A stretch of 64,000 nucleotides of DNA from Microbacterium sp. Se63.02b (GCF_014171575.1 NZ_CP050453.1:2046001-2110000); one strand, 5' to 3'; positions 10,600 through 25,070 are shown, counted from the stretch's first letter. Translations and numbers: made by a program. The notes: generated from the letters alone by a model not told the origin.

Positions 10600-11513
10600 G
10601 ACCCAGCCCTCAGCTCTTCGCCGCCACGTTGGCCCCGCCACCAGTCGACGGCGTTCATCGCGCCGCGCCCCGCCGGTTGCACGCGGTGACCGCGAGCGGC
10701 CCTGATGCGGTGCCGATCTGCAGCTCGGACTTCGTCCCGCGGAGGTGGCCGGGAGCCAACGGCTCCGCGTCTGCGGCCGGCGCCGCTTCGAGGACCTTGA
10801 GCGAAAGTCCCCCGACGGTCGTATGCGCACCGGGCTCGGGCGTCACCCCACGGAAACGCGCGAACACGGCGTCGAGGGGCTGCGTCCAGTCGAGAAGCCC
10901 ATCCACATGCGTGAGCTTGGCGGCGAAGCTCGGCTCCCCGCTCTGCGGGACCGCGACCGCCGTGCCGGATGCGATGGCGTCGACGATGTCTGCCGTGAGG
11001 TCGGCACCGTCGACCGCGAGCAGCTCGAGAGCCTCACCCGCCGTCGCGGTCGTCGGAACGTCGACGGAGCGCATGGCGAACACGTCACCGGCGTCGAGTT
11101 CCGCGACCAGCTGGAAGACACTCGCGCCGAGCTCCCGGTCTCCGGCGATCAGTGCACGCTGCACCGGGGCGGCGCCCCGCCACGCGGGCAGCAGCGAGAA
11201 GTGGAGGTTGATCCAGCCGAAGGCCGGCGCCGACAGCAGCGGTTCGCGGACCAGTCCGCCGTACGCGACGATCACACAATTCGGGCTCCAGCGCGGAGAT
11301 CTGCGCGGTCGCCGCCTCGTCGAGCCGAGCCGTCTTGATGAGCGGAAGACCGAGGTCGACGGCCGCCTGAGCCACGGGTGACGGGGTCAGGACGCGCTTG
11401 CGGCCGAGAGGCGCATCCGGCCGAGTGACGACGGCCGCGATCTCGTGCGAGGTCGCGAGACGGCGGAGGGTGGGCACGGCGGCAGCGGGTGTGCCGGCGA
11501 AGACGAGGCGCAT
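10596..11513 (-). CDS. fmt: Methionyl-tRNA formyltransferase (two apparent frameshifts)
   Basis: Formylates initiator Met-tRNA with 10-formyl-THF. The N-terminal domain begins MRLVFAGTPAAAVPTLRRL, and the core carries NLHFSLLPAWRGAAPVQRAL with the catalytic Asn/His. Frames change near 11272 (a TG repeat) and near 10681. Adding one G at the second site restores the usual C-terminus VQPAGRGAMNAVDWWRG and places the stop at 10596, overlapping the rsmB ATG. Without that correction the frame stops early at 10655. Confidence 0.88.
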
Positions 11514-11533
11514 GAAAGGTTCTCCGGAAAGGG

Positions 11534-13491
11534 TCAGAGCTCTGGATCGAGGATATCGAGACGAACCGAGAGCGTGCTCTTGGTCGTGCGACCGCGGCCG
11601 CGGCGACCGCTCACGGCCTCGGCGACGACGGCCGCGCGCAGTGCGGTGGCCACGCGGGCGCCGGAAGCGTAGTCGAAGCGGACGAGCGCCCGCACGCGGG
11701 GAGGCACCTCATCGGACTCGACAGGGACAGGACCGAGTACCGCGTCGGAGGGCAGAGCGAGCTCGGTGAGCATCCCGAGAGCACGCCCGACGGCGGCGAC
11801 GGAACCCTGCACGAGGGCGACACGCGTCGTCGGCGGCATGTGCAGAGGTGCCCGGCTCTCCAACTCGGCGCGCGCGTGAGCGGCCTGGTTCCACGTGGCG
11901 AGGGCCTTCGCGGCCGCGCCGTTCACGCCGACGAGGTGGATGGGCGCCCCGGGCGCGGCGAGAGCGGCCGCATTGGACCACCAGCGCAGACACGACTCGG
12001 CCACCCGCAGGTCGGGTGCCTGGAGCATGCGCGGCCCGTCGAGGAGCACGACAGCGCGATAGCCGCCGTCGGCGATCGGTTCGGCCCCGCGGGTCGCGAC
12101 CACGAGTGCGGGCCTGTCGCCGACACGTTCGACGGGGTGTGCGCTGTCCGCCACGATCACTCGCACTCCGGGGAACGCGCGACCGAGTTCGTCGGCCGTC
12201 CGCTCGCTCCCCGATGAGGCCAGCCGCACCTTCGTGGACGAGCATGCGGGACACGCCCACGCGCTCGCGCCCCGACCGCACCAGCCGCACACCGGCACCG
12301 CGCCGCGATGCCGTGCCCCCAGCGGTCCTCCGCAATGGGCGCAGCGCGCCGGAGCCCGGCATTGCGCGCACACGAGCGATGGGAGAAGCCGGGACGCGAG
12401 ACCTGCACCAGGACCGGTCCCTCCGCCGCGGCATCACGCGCCGCGAGGAACGCGGACGACGGCATGCGCTGGGCGGTCGGCTGCTCCATCTCCTGCGGCG
12501 TGCTCAGCACGACCCGCGGCAGGACCCGCCGTGCCGCCCTGACGTCCTGAAGCCAACCGAGCACGACCAGACGCTCCACGTCCGTCGTCCTGGTATGACC
12601 CGCGAACAGCAGCGCCGACCCTTCCAGCTCCTGGCGCAGCAGAGCCGCATCGCGGGCATTGACGTACGGCGACAGCGGTTCCCCGAGCAGCGGATCGCCG
12701 TCGTCCCAGATCGCGACGAGTCCGGCGACGACGGGCGCGTAGACCGCGGAACGGTTGCCGACGACGATGCACGGCGCATCCTCGAGGGTCCGCAGGAACG
12801 CCCGGTACCGATCCGGGTTCGTCTGACGGGAGTCGTGCCGCACGACCGCCTCGGAGGGGACGAGCGCATCCAGCGCGGCCAGGAGCCGATCGAGGTCTCG
12901 GTGGTCGGGGACCACGAGGATCGACGACTTCCCGGCCGCGAGCATCCGCGCCGCCGACGCCGCGAGCAGCCGTGCCCATGCCTGTACTCCGTCGTCGAGC
13001 CGCGGCACCGCCTCCACCGCTGCACGCCCGGCCTCGTCGAGCACATCGGCGAGACCGTCGTAGACCGCGATGATCTGTTCCGCCTGGGCGAGCGCCTCGG
13101 CCGTGGGCCGGACGACCGGCGAGTCGGCCGTCCATGCCTTCTCGACGCGCACCTGCCGCTTCGGGATCACGAGCCGGAGGACGTCGGACGCGGACCCGGC
13201 CGCACGATCGGCGACCCGTCGAGCGAGCGTGTGCAGGCGCTCCGGCAGCACGGGCACGGCCGACACGACGGTCTCCACCTCCGACAACGGACGTTCCGCG
13301 TCGTCTTCCGTGTCGACATCGATGACGTAGCCGTCGATCACCCGACCCGCGGTGCGCAGCGGCACTCGCACCCGCACACCTCGCGGAACATCACCCAGAG
13401 CCGCCGGGAGAGCGTAGTCGAAGAGACGATCGAGCTGAGGCAGGGGTGAATCGAGGAGCACGCGCGCGATGCGCCGGCTCTCCGGGGGCAT
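11534..13491 (-). CDS. priA: Primosomal protein N-prime, helicase-dead actinobacterial type (apparent frameshift)
   Basis: PriA-like replication restart protein. The N-terminal DNA-binding domain (RIARVLLDSPLPQLDRLFDYALP) is intact. Where PriA helicases carry a Walker A motif this protein reads AAGKSSILVVPDHRDLDRLL, without the usual GxxGSGKT, as in other actinobacterial PriA. The zinc-binding region keeps four CxxC pairs (CAQC, CAHC, CGWC, CPAC). The frame breaks at the GGG run 12381-12383, where one extra base makes the two halves continuous. The start at 13491 lies 17 bp after the metK stop. Confidence 0.88.
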
Positions 13492-13507
13492 CAGGACCGC
13501 AGTCCCA

Positions 13508-14701
13508 TCAGAGGCCGGCAGCGCGACGCAGCTCTTCAGCGCGATCGGTGCGCTCCCAGGTGAAGTCGGGGAGTTCGCGACCGAAGTGCCCGTACGCCGC
13601 GGTCTGGGCGTAGATGGGGCGCAGGAGGTCGAGCTGTTCGATGATCGCCTGAGGACGGAGGTCGAACACCTCGTCGATCGCGCGCGTGATGGCCTCGTCC
13701 GAGACCTTCCCGGTGCCGAAGGTCTCGACGTACAGACCGACCGGACGGGCGACGCCGATCGCGTAGGCGACCTGCACCTCGAGACGATCGGCCAGACCCG
13801 CGGCGACCGCGTTCTTCGCCACCCATCGCGTGGCATAGGCGCCGGAGCGGTCGACCTTGGAGGGATCCTTGCCGCTGAAGGCGCCGCCGCCGTGCCGTGC
13901 GGCTCCGCCGTACGTGTCGATGATGATCTTGCGTCCGGTGAGCCCCGCGTCGCCCTTCGGGCCTCCGGTGACGAAGGGACCGGCCGGGTTGATGTAGAAC
14001 GTCACATCGTCGAGGTCGAGGCCCGTCGTCGCCAGCACGGGGTCGATCACGTGACGACGCACCTGCGCCTGCAGGTCTTCCTGCGAGATGTCGGGGTGGT
14101 GCTGGGTGGAGAGCACGACGGCATCGACGGTCTTCGGTGTGAAACCGTCGTACCCGAGCGTCACCTGCGTCTTGCCGTCGGGCCGCAGGAACGGGAGTTC
14201 TCCGCTGCGACGCACCTCCGTGAGACGCTCCGCCAGGCGATGGGCCGTCCAGGCGGCCATCGGCATCAGCTGCGGGGTCTCGTTGGTCGCGAACCCGAAC
14301 ATGATGCCCTGGTCTCCGGCGCCGAGGCCGTCGAGCGGATCGACGGACGAGCCGTCGCGGTGCTCCTGAGCGCTGTCGACACCGTGCGCGATGTCGGTCG
14401 ACTGCTCCCCCACCGAGACGCTGACGCCGCAGGAGTCGCCGTCGAAGCCGGTCTCGCTCGACGTGTAGCCGATGCCGTTCACGACCTGCCGGACGATCGT
14501 GGGGATGTCGACGTACGCCTCGGTGCGGATCTCACCGGCGACATGGACGAGGCCCGTCGTGACGAGGGTCTCGACGGCGACGCGCGAGCCGCGGTCTTTC
14601 GCGATGAGCCCGTCGAGGATGCTGTCCGAGATCTGGTCGCAGATCTTGTCCGGGTGCCCTTCGGTGACGGACTCGGACGTGAACAGACGCAGGGCGCTCA
14701 T
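13508..14701 (-). CDS. metK: S-adenosylmethionine synthetase
   Basis: Makes SAM from methionine and ATP. Intact, 397 residues. Shows [20 protein letters not shown] at the N-terminus, the signature [12 protein letters not shown] and the P-loop-like [22 protein letters not shown]. It lies just after a terminator-like hairpin and ahead of priA, so it probably begins a new transcript. SAM is the cofactor of the downstream RsmB. Confidence 0.97.
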   Translation of the reverse strand: MSALRLFTSESVTEGHPDKICDQISDSILDGLIAKDRGSRVAVETLVTTGLVHVAGEIRTEAYVDIPTIVRQVVNGIGYTSSETGFDGDSCGVSVSVGEQSTDIAHGVDSAQEHRDGSSVDPLDGLGAGDQGIMFGFATNETPQLMPMAAWTAHRLAERLTEVRRSGELPFLRPDGKTQVTLGYDGFTPKTVDAVVLSTQHHPDISQEDLQAQVRRHVIDPVLATTGLDLDDVTFYINPAGPFVTGGPKGDAGLTGRKIIIDTYGGAARHGGGAFSGKDPSKVDRSGAYATRWVAKNAVAAGLADRLEVQVAYAIGVARPVGLYVETFGTGKVSDEAITRAIDEVFDLRPQAIIEQLDLLRPIYAQTAAYGHFGRELPDFTWERTDRAEELRRAAGL

Positions 14702-14749
14702 CGATACTCCAGAACGGGACGGACAGGGAGAGGGTGTGAACCCATTCTG

Positions 14750-14782
14750 GACTGCGCCTCCGACAGCACGGGAGGCGCAGTC
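14750..14782 (-). terminator. Strong hairpin after rpoZ, ahead of metK
   Basis: A perfect 12-bp inverted repeat (GACTGCGCCTCC / GGAGGCGCAGTC) with a 9-base loop sits between the rpoZ stop and the metK start. No U-run follows on the minus strand, so it would be a tailless terminator of the kind common in actinobacteria. Confidence 0.6.
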
Positions 14783-14789
14783 TCGAATA

Positions 14790-15044
14790 TCACTCCGCGT
14801 GACGGAGGCGGAGCTTGTCCTCGTTGATCTCGTGCAGCGCGATGGTGAGCGGCTTGTCCTCGACCGACGAGTCGACGAGCGGGCCCACGTTGTCGAAGAG
14901 GTTGCCCTCGTGCAGGTCGGAGTAGTAGTCGTTGATCTGACGAGCGCGCTTGGCGGCGTAGATCACGAGTTCGTACTTCGAGTCGACGCGGTCGAGCAGG
15001 TTGTCGATGGGGGGATCGATGATGCCGTTGTTGTGTCCGGCCAT
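14790..15044 (-). CDS. rpoZ: RNA polymerase omega subunit
   Basis: Small RNA polymerase assembly subunit. 84 residues, with [26 protein letters not shown], the omega core helix region, followed by a short C-terminal part ending [14 protein letters not shown] Shine-Dalgarno lies a few bases before the ATG. Its place after gmk matches the usual gmk-rpoZ order. Confidence 0.95.
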   Translation of the reverse strand: MAGHNNGIIDPPIDNLLDRVDSKYELVIYAAKRARQINDYYSDLHEGNLFDNVGPLVDSSVEDKPLTIALHEINEDKLRLRHAE

Positions 15045-15109
15045 GGTGAGACCTCCTGATCAGGCGACGGGATCGTCGCGAAGACGGTGCGAAAGGCGCG
15101 CGAAGACGC

Positions 15110-16021
15110 TCAGCGCGCAGAGCTTGAAGACAATTCTACGACCTCGCGAGCCGCCGTGGCGACGTCCTCGTTCACGATGAGGTGGTCGAACTCGTTCTGA
15201 GCGGCGAGTTCGACCTTCGCGGTGCGCAGTCGACGGGCTCGCTCCTCGGCCTCCTCAGTACCGCGACCGACCAGGCGATGCACCAGTTCGTCCCAGCTCG
15301 GCGGCAGCAGGAAGATCAGTGTCGCGGCGGGCTCCGCTGCCCGCACCTGGCGTGCCCCCTGCAGATCGATCTCGAGCAGGACGGTCTTGCCGTCGGCCAG
15401 CGCTGCGTCGATCGGGGCCCTCGGCGTGCCGTAGCGCGAGCGGTTGTGCACCACGGCGTACTCGAGCAGCTCATCATCGGCGATCAGTCGGTCGAACTCC
15501 GCGTCGTCGACGAAGTAGTAATGCACGCCGTCGACCTCCCCAGGGCGCGGCGGTCGTGTCGTCGCCGAGACCGAGAGGTGGATCTCCGGATTGTGCTCAC
15601 GGATGTGCGCGGCCACGGTGCCCTTGCCCACGGCGGTGGGGCCGGCGAGAACCAGCAGTCTGCTCCTGGCGCCGCGCGGGGACGGTACGGGGAACCGCGT
15701 GTCGAGCCACTCCTCGAGAACACGACGTTGACGCGCGCCGAGACCGCCGAGCCTCTTGACCGGCGAGATGTGGAGCTCCTCCAGCACACGGTCGCGCTTG
15801 CCCGCGCCGATGGCCGGGAGCGCGAGCAGGAAGTCGGTGATCCGCATCGACCCTTCGACCGAATCGGCATCCGCGGTGGCGCGATGCAGCACGGTCTGGG
15901 GTGTCACGACCCGCATCGTCAGATCACGTTTGACCGACGCCCTGGCACGGCGACGTTCGACAGCACGGCGCGCGGCCGCGGCTCTGTCGACCTCCGGCAC
16001 TGTCCGTTGCGCGTCAGACAC
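15110..16021 (-). CDS. gmk: Fusion of mycobacterial-type integration host factor (mIHF) and guanylate kinase
   Basis: 303 residues from GTG at 16021. Residues about 1-108 resemble mIHF: a basic helix ([21 protein letters not shown]), then [25 protein letters not shown] and [19 protein letters not shown], the DNA-binding helix-turn-helix region. After a short Pro/Arg linker comes a full guanylate kinase: P-loop GPTAVGKG at about 127-134, [19 protein letters not shown] and DLQGARQVR. In most actinobacteria mihF and gmk are separate neighbours between pyrF and rpoZ; here no stop divides them. The GTG overlaps the pyrF stop by 8 bases (GTGTCTGA). Gmk phosphorylates GMP; mIHF is a nucleoid-associated DNA-binding protein. 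Confidence 0.92.
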   Translation of the reverse strand: MSDAQRTVPEVDRAAAARRAVERRRARASVKRDLTMRVVTPQTVLHRATADADSVEGSMRITDFLLALPAIGAGKRDRVLEELHISPVKRLGGLGARQRRVLEEWLDTRFPVPSPRGARSRLLVLAGPTAVGKGTVAAHIREHNPEIHLSVSATTRPPRPGEVDGVHYYFVDDAEFDRLIADDELLEYAVVHNRSRYGTPRAPIDAALADGKTVLLEIDLQGARQVRAAEPAATLIFLLPPSWDELVHRLVGRGTEEAEERARRLRTAKVELAAQNEFDHLIVNEDVATAAREVVELSSSSAR

Positions 16022-16856
16022 CTGCCACCTCGAGGTACTCGGCAGCACGAGCGGCGACGACGTCCGCCAAGTCGTCGGGACCGGCGGAGAGGATGCTGCG
16101 GCTCTCGCTCGCGATCACCGCATCGGCCATGGGCCCGAAGCGGGGCCGGAGATCGGCCGGAGCGGCGCCCTGAGCACCGAAGCCTGGCGCGAGGATCGGG
16201 GCTGCGGGCGCGAAGGAGGAGATACCGGCCTCGCCCCACACCACCGTCGCGCCGATGACGAAGCCGAAGGAGCTCCCCACTCCCCTGTGCGACTCGTCTC
16301 GGCGTTCCGGGCCGAGACCTCGGTGATGATCGACGCCGACACAGTCGTGCCCGCGCGGTCCGTCGAGCGCTGAAGGTGCTGCGCTTCGGGGTTGCTGGTC
16401 GCGGCGAGCACGAAGAGGCCCTTGCCGTGCTGCGCCGCGAGAGCGAAGGCACCGTCCAAGGCGCCCACCCGAGGAACGGATTCACCGTGAGCGCGTCAGC
16501 CTCCAAGGAGGACCCTGGCGTGAGCCACGCGCGGGCATAGTCGTCCATCGTCGAACCGATGTCGCCGCGTTTGGCATCGGCGATCACCAGCAACCCGGCA
16601 GCTCGGGCGGCAGCCAGGACGTCTTCGAGCGCTGCGATGCCCTGCGACCCGAACCTCTCGAAGAACGACACCTGAGGTTTCACGATCGCCACGCGCCCCG
16701 CCGCCGCCTCGACGGTGCGCAGCCCGAACTCCCGGACGCCCTGCGCATCGTCGGTCAACCCCCACGCCGCGAGGAGCGCGGCATGCGGGTCGATGCCGAC
16801 GCACAGCGGTCCCCGCGCGCGCAGCGCGGAACGGACCCGCTCGCCGAAGCTCTCGC

Positions 16857-16860
<4 letters not shown>
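16014..16860 (-). CDS. pyrF: Orotidine 5-phosphate decarboxylase (two apparent frameshifts)
   Basis: Last step of UMP synthesis. The actinobacterial long form with [16 protein letters not shown] at the start, [13 protein letters not shown], and the catalytic loop [18 protein letters not shown]. The frame breaks at GGG 16468-16470 (VNPFLG) and at GGGG 16282-16285. One added base at each restores [17 protein letters not shown] and [16 protein letters not shown]. The GTG start at 16860 overlaps the carB stop as GTGA. Confidence 0.9.
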
Positions 16861-20142
<3,282 letters not shown>

Positions 20143-20143
<1 letters not shown>

Positions 20144-21321
20144 TACTTGGAATCCTTCTGGCTTGCGATGACCAGGTCGCGGAACCTGTCGAAGAGGTAG
20201 TTGGCGTCGTGCGGGCCCGCCGCCGCCTCGGGGTGGTACTGGACCGAGAACGCCGGGATGTCGAGAGCTCGCAGGCCCTCGACCACGTTGTCGTTGAGGC
20301 CGACGTGGCTGACCTCGACCTTGCCGTAGCCGTGCGGGCTGTCGAACGACCCCTCGAGCGGGGCCTCGACCGCGAAGCCGTGGTTGTGCGCGGTGATCTC
20401 CACCTTGCCGGTCTGCTTGTCGAGAACGGGCTGGTTGATGCCGCGGTGTCCGAAGGGCAACTTGTACGTGCCGAGACCCAACGCGCGTCCGAGCAGTTGA
20501 TTCCCGAAGCAGATGCCGAAGAACGGCAGTCCCTCGTCGAGGACCGAGCGCAGCAGTTCGACGTGGTCACCCGATGCCGCGGGGTCTCCGGGGCCGTTCG
20601 AGTAGAACACCGCGACCGGGTCGACCGCCCGGATCTCATCGATCGTGACGCTCTGCGGGAGGACGTGCACCTCGAAGCCACGGGCGGCGAGGTTGTCGAT
20701 CGTCGCCTGCTTCACCCCGAGGTCGAGCACGGCGAGGTTTCCGATCCGCTCCCCCATCGCGGTCGTGACCGTCGCGACATCGACCGAGACCTCTGCCGAC
20801 AGATTCTGACCGGCCATCTCCGGCGCCTCGCGGACGATACGCAGCTGCTCATCGGCGTCGAGCGCCGCGTCGGGGCCGGAGAAGATCCCGCCCCGCATGG
20901 AGCCTGCCGAACGGATGTGACGGGTGATCGCCCGCGTGTCGATGCCGCTGATGCCGACGATGCCGTCCTCGACGAGCACCTCGTCGAGGGATGCGTTCGC
21001 GCGCCAGTTGGAGACCACTCGCGAAGGGTCGCGGACGATGTAACCGGCGACCCAGATGCGGCGGGATTCGGCGTCTTCATCGTTCATCCCGGTGTTGCCG
21101 ATGTGCGGCGCCGTCTGCAGGACGATCTGTCCCGCGTACGAGGGATCGGTGATGGTCTCCTGGTATCCGGACATGCCGGTGGCGAAGACGACCTCGCCCA
21201 GGGTGCGACCGCGGGCGCCATAGGCGTGTCCTGCGTGGCGGGTGCCGTCTTCGAGGACGAGCACGGCGGGATCCGGCAGCCGGGCCGCGAGGGCGTGTCC
21301 GGAGGAGGGGGAGAGTGTCAT
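20143..21321 (-). CDS. carA: Carbamoyl-phosphate synthase small subunit
   Basis: Glutaminase subunit that feeds ammonia to CarB. Intact, 392 residues. The N-terminal CPSase domain includes [16 protein letters not shown] and [12 protein letters not shown]. The class I amidotransferase domain has the nucleophile in [12 protein letters not shown] and the His-Glu of [11 protein letters not shown]. Its start overlaps the stop of the upstream PH-like gene. Confidence 0.97.
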
Positions 21322-21830
21322 GACGTTGCTCCTGTGTCGGGGGCGGCGGGGACGAGCCGCCGCATGTCGGAGATGAGATTCCTGGGGTCACCGGTGGTGA
21401 GGCGCAGATAGCTGTCGACGACGGTGTCGTCGTCGACGCTCCAGGCGATGCGCACGAGGCCACCGGACTCGACGACGCGGTCGATGGTGACCGTGGCGCG
21501 GTCGACCGCTTTGAGCCTGTCCTTCGAGAGGAAGACCGTCGGCGCGCCGTCGAGGCAGAGCGCGAAGCCGCGATCCGTGAGCGCGAGCTCCCCGCGGGCC
21601 CGGTACGCGAGAGGCGAGACCGCCAGGCGTTCGAGAGGCTGATCATGTCGTGTCGTCGACACGTACAGCACCTCATCGCGGCGGGACACCTCCGCGTGCT
21701 CCGGGACCCCGAGCGGGGCCGTGAACACGGAGTCGCGGCGGATTCGTCGTCGCCAGGCGACGAACATCGCCAGCAGCACCAGCAGAGCGACCGCGATCGT
21801 GATCGCGACGGCGAGGTCCCGAGCACTCAT
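21318..21830 (-). CDS. PH-like domain membrane protein of the pyr block
   Basis: 170 residues: one N-terminal transmembrane segment (about 7-25, [20 protein letters not shown]), a short basic stretch, then a soluble domain of about 130 residues rich in beta-strand pattern. It sits between pyrC and carA with ATGA overlaps at both ends. From memory a PH-like-domain protein occupies this slot in many actinobacteria, sometimes labelled a transporter; its function is not known. The start at 21830 is chosen for its overlap with the pyrC stop. Confidence 0.72.
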   Translation of the reverse strand: MSARDLAVAITIAVALLVLLAMFVAWRRRIRRDSVFTAPLGVPEHAEVSRRDEVLYVSTTRHDQPLERLAVSPLAYRARGELALTDRGFALCLDGAPTVFLSKDRLKAVDRATVTIDRVVESGGLVRIAWSVDDDTVVDSYLRLTTGDPRNLISDMRRLVPAAPDTGATS

Positions 21831-23131
21831 GCGCGAAGCTCCTCGACGACGCTGCCGCCGTCCACCGTGATGATGCCGCCGTGGATCGTGTACTCCACGC
21901 GTCCGGGAAGTGCACGGCCGAGATAGGGCGAGTTCACGCTGCGACCGTGCAGGTCCGCCTCGGTGAACACCCCGTCGACCGAGGCGTCGTACAGGGAGAT
22001 CTGCGCGGGCTGTCCGACCTCGAGCGGTGTGCCGTGCCCGGCGAGCTGTCCGATCCGTGCCGGCGTGGCGCTCATCACTCGCGCGACGTCCGTCCACTCC
22101 AGCAGACCGGTCTGCACCATCGACTGATGGACCACCCGCAGTGCGCTCTCGAGGCCGACCATGCCGTTCGCTGCCGCCTGCCATTCACAGGCCTTGTGCT
22201 CACTGGGGTGCGGCGCGTGATCGGTCGCGACGATGTCGATCGTGCCGTCGGCGAGACCCTCGCGCACCGCGAGAACGTCTTCCTCACGACGCAGAGGCGG
22301 ATTCACCTTGTAACGCGCGTCGTACCCGCGGACGAGTTCGTCGGTCAGCAGGAGGTGGTGCGGGGTGACCTCGGCCGTGACGTCGATGCCGCGCTTCTTG
22401 GCCCAGCGGATGATGTCCACCGATCCGGCGGTCGAGAGGTGGCAGACGTGCAGCCGGGATCCGACGTGCTCGGCGAGCAGCACGTCACGGGCGATGATCG
22501 ACTCCTCGGCGACCGCAGGCCATCCGGTCAGACCGAGCTCGGCGGAGACCGTGCCCTCGTTCATCTGCGCGCCCTCGGTGAGTCGAGGGTCCTGAGCGTG
22601 CTGGGCGATGACACCGCCGAAGGACTTCACGTACTCCAGGGCGCGACGCATGATGAGCGGGTCGAACACGCAGAAGCCGTCGTCGCTGAAGACGCGCACC
22701 CTCGCGCGCGAGGAGGCCATGGCTCCGAGTTCCGCGAGACGTTCGCCCTTCTGGCCGACCGTCACCGCGCCGATCGGCTGCACGGTGGCGTACCCGGCGG
22801 CTTCACCGAGGGCCAGCTCCTGCTCGACCACCCCGGCGGTGTCGGCGACGGGCGAGGTGTTCGGCATCGCGAACACGGCCGTGAAGCCCCCGGCCGCCGC
22901 GGCCCTGGTGCCGGTGAGGATCGTCTCGGACGCCTCATAGCCGGGTTCACGCAGGTGGGTGTGCAGATCGACGAGTCCCGGCAGCGCGACGAGTCCGTCG
23001 GCGTCGATGACACGGGCGCCCGAGCGGGTGAGCCCGGTGCCCATCTCGGTGATCAGACCGTCCTCGATGATGATGTCGGCGCTCTCGGCACCGAGCAGCT
23101 GTGCACCGGTGATGACGAGGGTCTCGCTCAC
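21827..23131 (-). CDS. pyrC: Dihydroorotase
   Basis: Zinc hydrolase that cyclises carbamoyl aspartate to dihydroorotate. Intact, 434 residues, type I form. The metal-binding [12 protein letters not shown] and the later [12 protein letters not shown] with the catalytic Asp are present. The GTG start at 23131 overlaps the pyrB stop as GTGA. Confidence 0.97.
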   Translation of the reverse strand: MSETLVITGAQLLGAESADIIIEDGLITEMGTGLTRSGARVIDADGLVALPGLVDLHTHLREPGYEASETILTGTRAAAAGGFTAVFAMPNTSPVADTAGVVEQELALGEAAGYATVQPIGAVTVGQKGERLAELGAMASSRARVRVFSDDGFCVFDPLIMRRALEYVKSFGGVIAQHAQDPRLTEGAQMNEGTVSAELGLTGWPAVAEESIIARDVLLAEHVGSRLHVCHLSTAGSVDIIRWAKKRGIDVTAEVTPHHLLLTDELVRGYDARYKVNPPLRREEDVLAVREGLADGTIDIVATDHAPHPSEHKACEWQAAANGMVGLESALRVVHQSMVQTGLLEWTDVARVMSATPARIGQLAGHGTPLEVGQPAQISLYDASVDGVFTEADLHGRSVNSPYLGRALPGRVEYTIHGGIITVDGGSVVEELRA

Positions 23132-24093
23132 AGGTCTCCCCCTCGTTCGTCGTCTCGTTCTCCTGCCAGCAGCAGGTACAGCACCGCCATGCGGACGGAC
23201 ACCCCGTTCGTGACCTGTTCCAGCACCGTCGAGCGCGGGGAATCGGCAGCTTCCGAAGAGATCTCCAGTCCCCGATTCATGGGCCCGGGGTGCATGACAA
23301 TGCTACCTGCCGGCAGAGCGGCCACGCGCCGCGCGTCCAGCCCCCAACGTCGGGAATACTCCCGCTCAGTCGGGAAATACGCGGCGCTCATCCGTTCGAG
23401 TTGGATGCGCAGCATCATCACCGCGTTCGGGTCTTCCGCCAGAGCCTGATCGAGGTCGTAGACCACGCGGACGGGCCAGAGCGACACGTTCTGCGGAACC
23501 AGGGTGGGCGGCGCGACGAGAGTGACCTCGGCGCCGAGCGTCGTGAGCAGCCAGACGTTGGACCGGGCGACCCTCGAGTGCAGGACGTCGCCCACGATCA
23601 CGACCCGCATCCCGGACAGGTCGCGACCGCGGCTGTCCACGCCGAAACGACGCTTGCGGATCGTGAAAGCGTCGAGCAGAGCCTGCGTCGGGTGCTCGTG
23701 AGTGCCGTCGCCGGCGTTGACGACGCCGGCCGAGATCCAGCCGCTCGTCGCGAGCGTCTGCGGAGCGCCGGACCCGGGATGCCGGACCACGACCGCGTCG
23801 GCGCCGATCGCCTCGAGCGTCTGCGCGGTGTCTTTCAGGCTCTCGCCCTTCGAGACGCTGGAACCCTTCGCGGCGAAGTTGATCACGTCGGCGGAGAGCC
23901 GTTTCGCGGCCGCCTCGAACGAGATGCGCGTGCGGGTGGAGTCCTCGAAGAAGAGGTTGACGACGGTCTTGCCACGCAGGGTCGGCAGCTTCTTGACCTC
24001 GCGCGACTGGGTGTCGGACATGTCCTCGGCCACGTCGAGGATGCGCAGGGCCGTCGCTCTGTCGAGGGTGCGGGTGTCAAGGAGGTGTCTCAT
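23128..24093 (-). CDS. pyrB: Aspartate carbamoyltransferase catalytic subunit
   Basis: Joins carbamoyl phosphate and aspartate. Intact, 321 residues. The carbamoyl-phosphate loop reads [13 protein letters not shown] and is followed by [30 protein letters not shown] is in the middle. Coupled to pyrR by an ATGA overlap. No PyrI regulatory subunit is nearby; control is probably by PyrR. Confidence 0.97.
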   Translation of the reverse strand: MRHLLDTRTLDRATALRILDVAEDMSDTQSREVKKLPTLRGKTVVNLFFEDSTRTRISFEAAAKRLSADVINFAAKGSSVSKGESLKDTAQTLEAIGADAVVVRHPGSGAPQTLATSGWISAGVVNAGDGTHEHPTQALLDAFTIRKRRFGVDSRGRDLSGMRVVIVGDVLHSRVARSNVWLLTTLGAEVTLVAPPTLVPQNVSLWPVRVVYDLDQALAEDPNAVMMLRIQLERMSAAYFPTEREYSRRWGLDARRVAALPAGSIVMHPGPMNRGLEISSEAADSPRSTVLEQVTNGVSVRMAVLYLLLAGERDDERGGDL

Positions 24094-24620
24094 TCGCCGA
24101 TCGTCACCTCTTCGGCGCCGTCGTTCTCGAACAGGCGCACGTTGACCCGCTCAGTGCGGGCGGAAGGGATGTTCTTGCCCACGAAGTCGGGCCTGATCGG
24201 GAGCTCGCGGTGCCCGCGGTCGACGAGGATCGCGAGACGCACGACCGAGGGGCGGCCGATCGACTGGATCGCGTCGAGGGCGGCGCGGATGCTGCGGCCG
24301 GAGAACAGCACATCATCGACGAGCACGACGGTCCTGCCGTCGATGCCCCCGACGGGGATCTCCGTGGGCTGCGGAGAACGAGTCGGGTGCTTGGCGAGGT
24401 CATCGCGAAACAGCGTGACATCGAGCGCCCCGACCGGGACGGACTGCTGCGCGATCTCGCTGATCAGCAGACCGAGGCGGTGGGCGAGAGCGACGCCGCG
24501 GGTCGGGATGCCCAGCAGCACCAGGTTCTCGGCTCCTCGATTGGACTCGAGGATCTCATGCGCGATACGGGTCAGCGCTCGTGAAATGTCGGCTTCGTGC
24601 AGCACAGTGCGCATGCTCAT
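24090..24620 (-). CDS. pyrR: Bifunctional PyrR: pyr operon regulator and uracil phosphoribosyltransferase
   Basis: Binds UMP or PRPP and, in many bacteria, the pyr mRNA leader; also has uracil phosphoribosyltransferase activity. About 176 residues with the PRPP loop [18 protein letters not shown] and the early [17 protein letters not shown]. The ATG at 24620 is chosen because GGGAG lies 6 bases upstream; a second ATG follows at 24614. First gene of the pyr run. Confidence 0.93.
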   Translation of the reverse strand: MSMRTVLHEADISRALTRIAHEILESNRGAENLVLLGIPTRGVALAHRLGLLISEIAQQSVPVGALDVTLFRDDLAKHPTRSPQPTEIPVGGIDGRTVVLVDDVLFSGRSIRAALDAIQSIGRPSVVRLAILVDRGHRELPIRPDFVGKNIPSARTERVNVRLFENDGAEEVTIGE

Positions 24621-24674
24621 CGGCCGCTCCCTTCTCCGCCTCACAGGACGGTGTTAAAGGTTGCTTGTGATGTC

Positions 24675-24680
24675 AGTCTA
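24675..24680 (-). promoter_or_regulatory. Possible -10 element of the pyr operon
   Basis: TAGACT on the minus strand, 55 bases before the pyrR ATG, in the 69-bp gap after vapC. It fits the TANNNT pattern, but no good -35 is seen. The leader would be about 45 bases, short but enough for a PyrR target near the ribosome-binding site. Confidence 0.35.
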
Positions 24681-24689
24681 TCGGAGCGT

Positions 24690-25070
24690 TCACGCACCGA
24701 CGACAGCGACGCCGCGTGCGCGAGCGACGTCGGCCAGACGACGGTCGAAGGTGGCGAGCGTGGCGCCGAAGGCTTCTGCTGTCGCCAGGACGGCGCAATC
24801 CGGCAGATTCAGTGAGGAAGTCGCGCGAAGACGCGCGATGTGCACGGGCTCGTCGACGGGTTCCTCTCGTCGCATCAGCCCGAGGGAATCGATCTTGGCG
24901 AGGTCGGTCAGCTCGGTCCCGTGGCGTGCGGGGTGGACCAGAGCTTCCGCCAGCGTCAACGGATGGATCACCAGATCCTCCTCCGTATCGAGGATCCCGA
25001 ACGCGGCATCCTGGTGGACGTCATCGATGGACAGATGCGCGATGAGCACTCCGGCATCGACGACGATCAC
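24690..25070 (-). CDS. vapC: PIN-domain toxin, VapC family
   Basis: Probable ribonuclease toxin. 126 residues with the PIN acidic set: Asp5 (MIVVDAGVLIAHL), Glu42 (LTLAEALVHP), Asp91 (LNLPDCAVLATA) and Asp109 (ATFDRRL). Its ATG overlaps the stop of the upstream antitoxin gene as ATGA, the standard antitoxin-first arrangement. RNA target unknown. All catalytic residues are present, so it should be active. Confidence 0.88.
   Translation of the reverse strand: MIVVDAGVLIAHLSIDDVHQDAAFGILDTEEDLVIHPLTLAEALVHPARHGTELTDLAKIDSLGLMRREEPVDEPVHIARLRATSSLNLPDCAVLATAEAFGATLATFDRRLADVARARGVAVVGA

Noticed and set aside
10596..10658. A 20-codon open frame coupled by ATGA to both fmt and rsmB, looking like a micro-protein gene
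   Set aside because: Its sequence (MNAVDWWRG...) is the normal C-terminus of Fmt. One added base near 10681 joins it to fmt, so it is a frameshift product.
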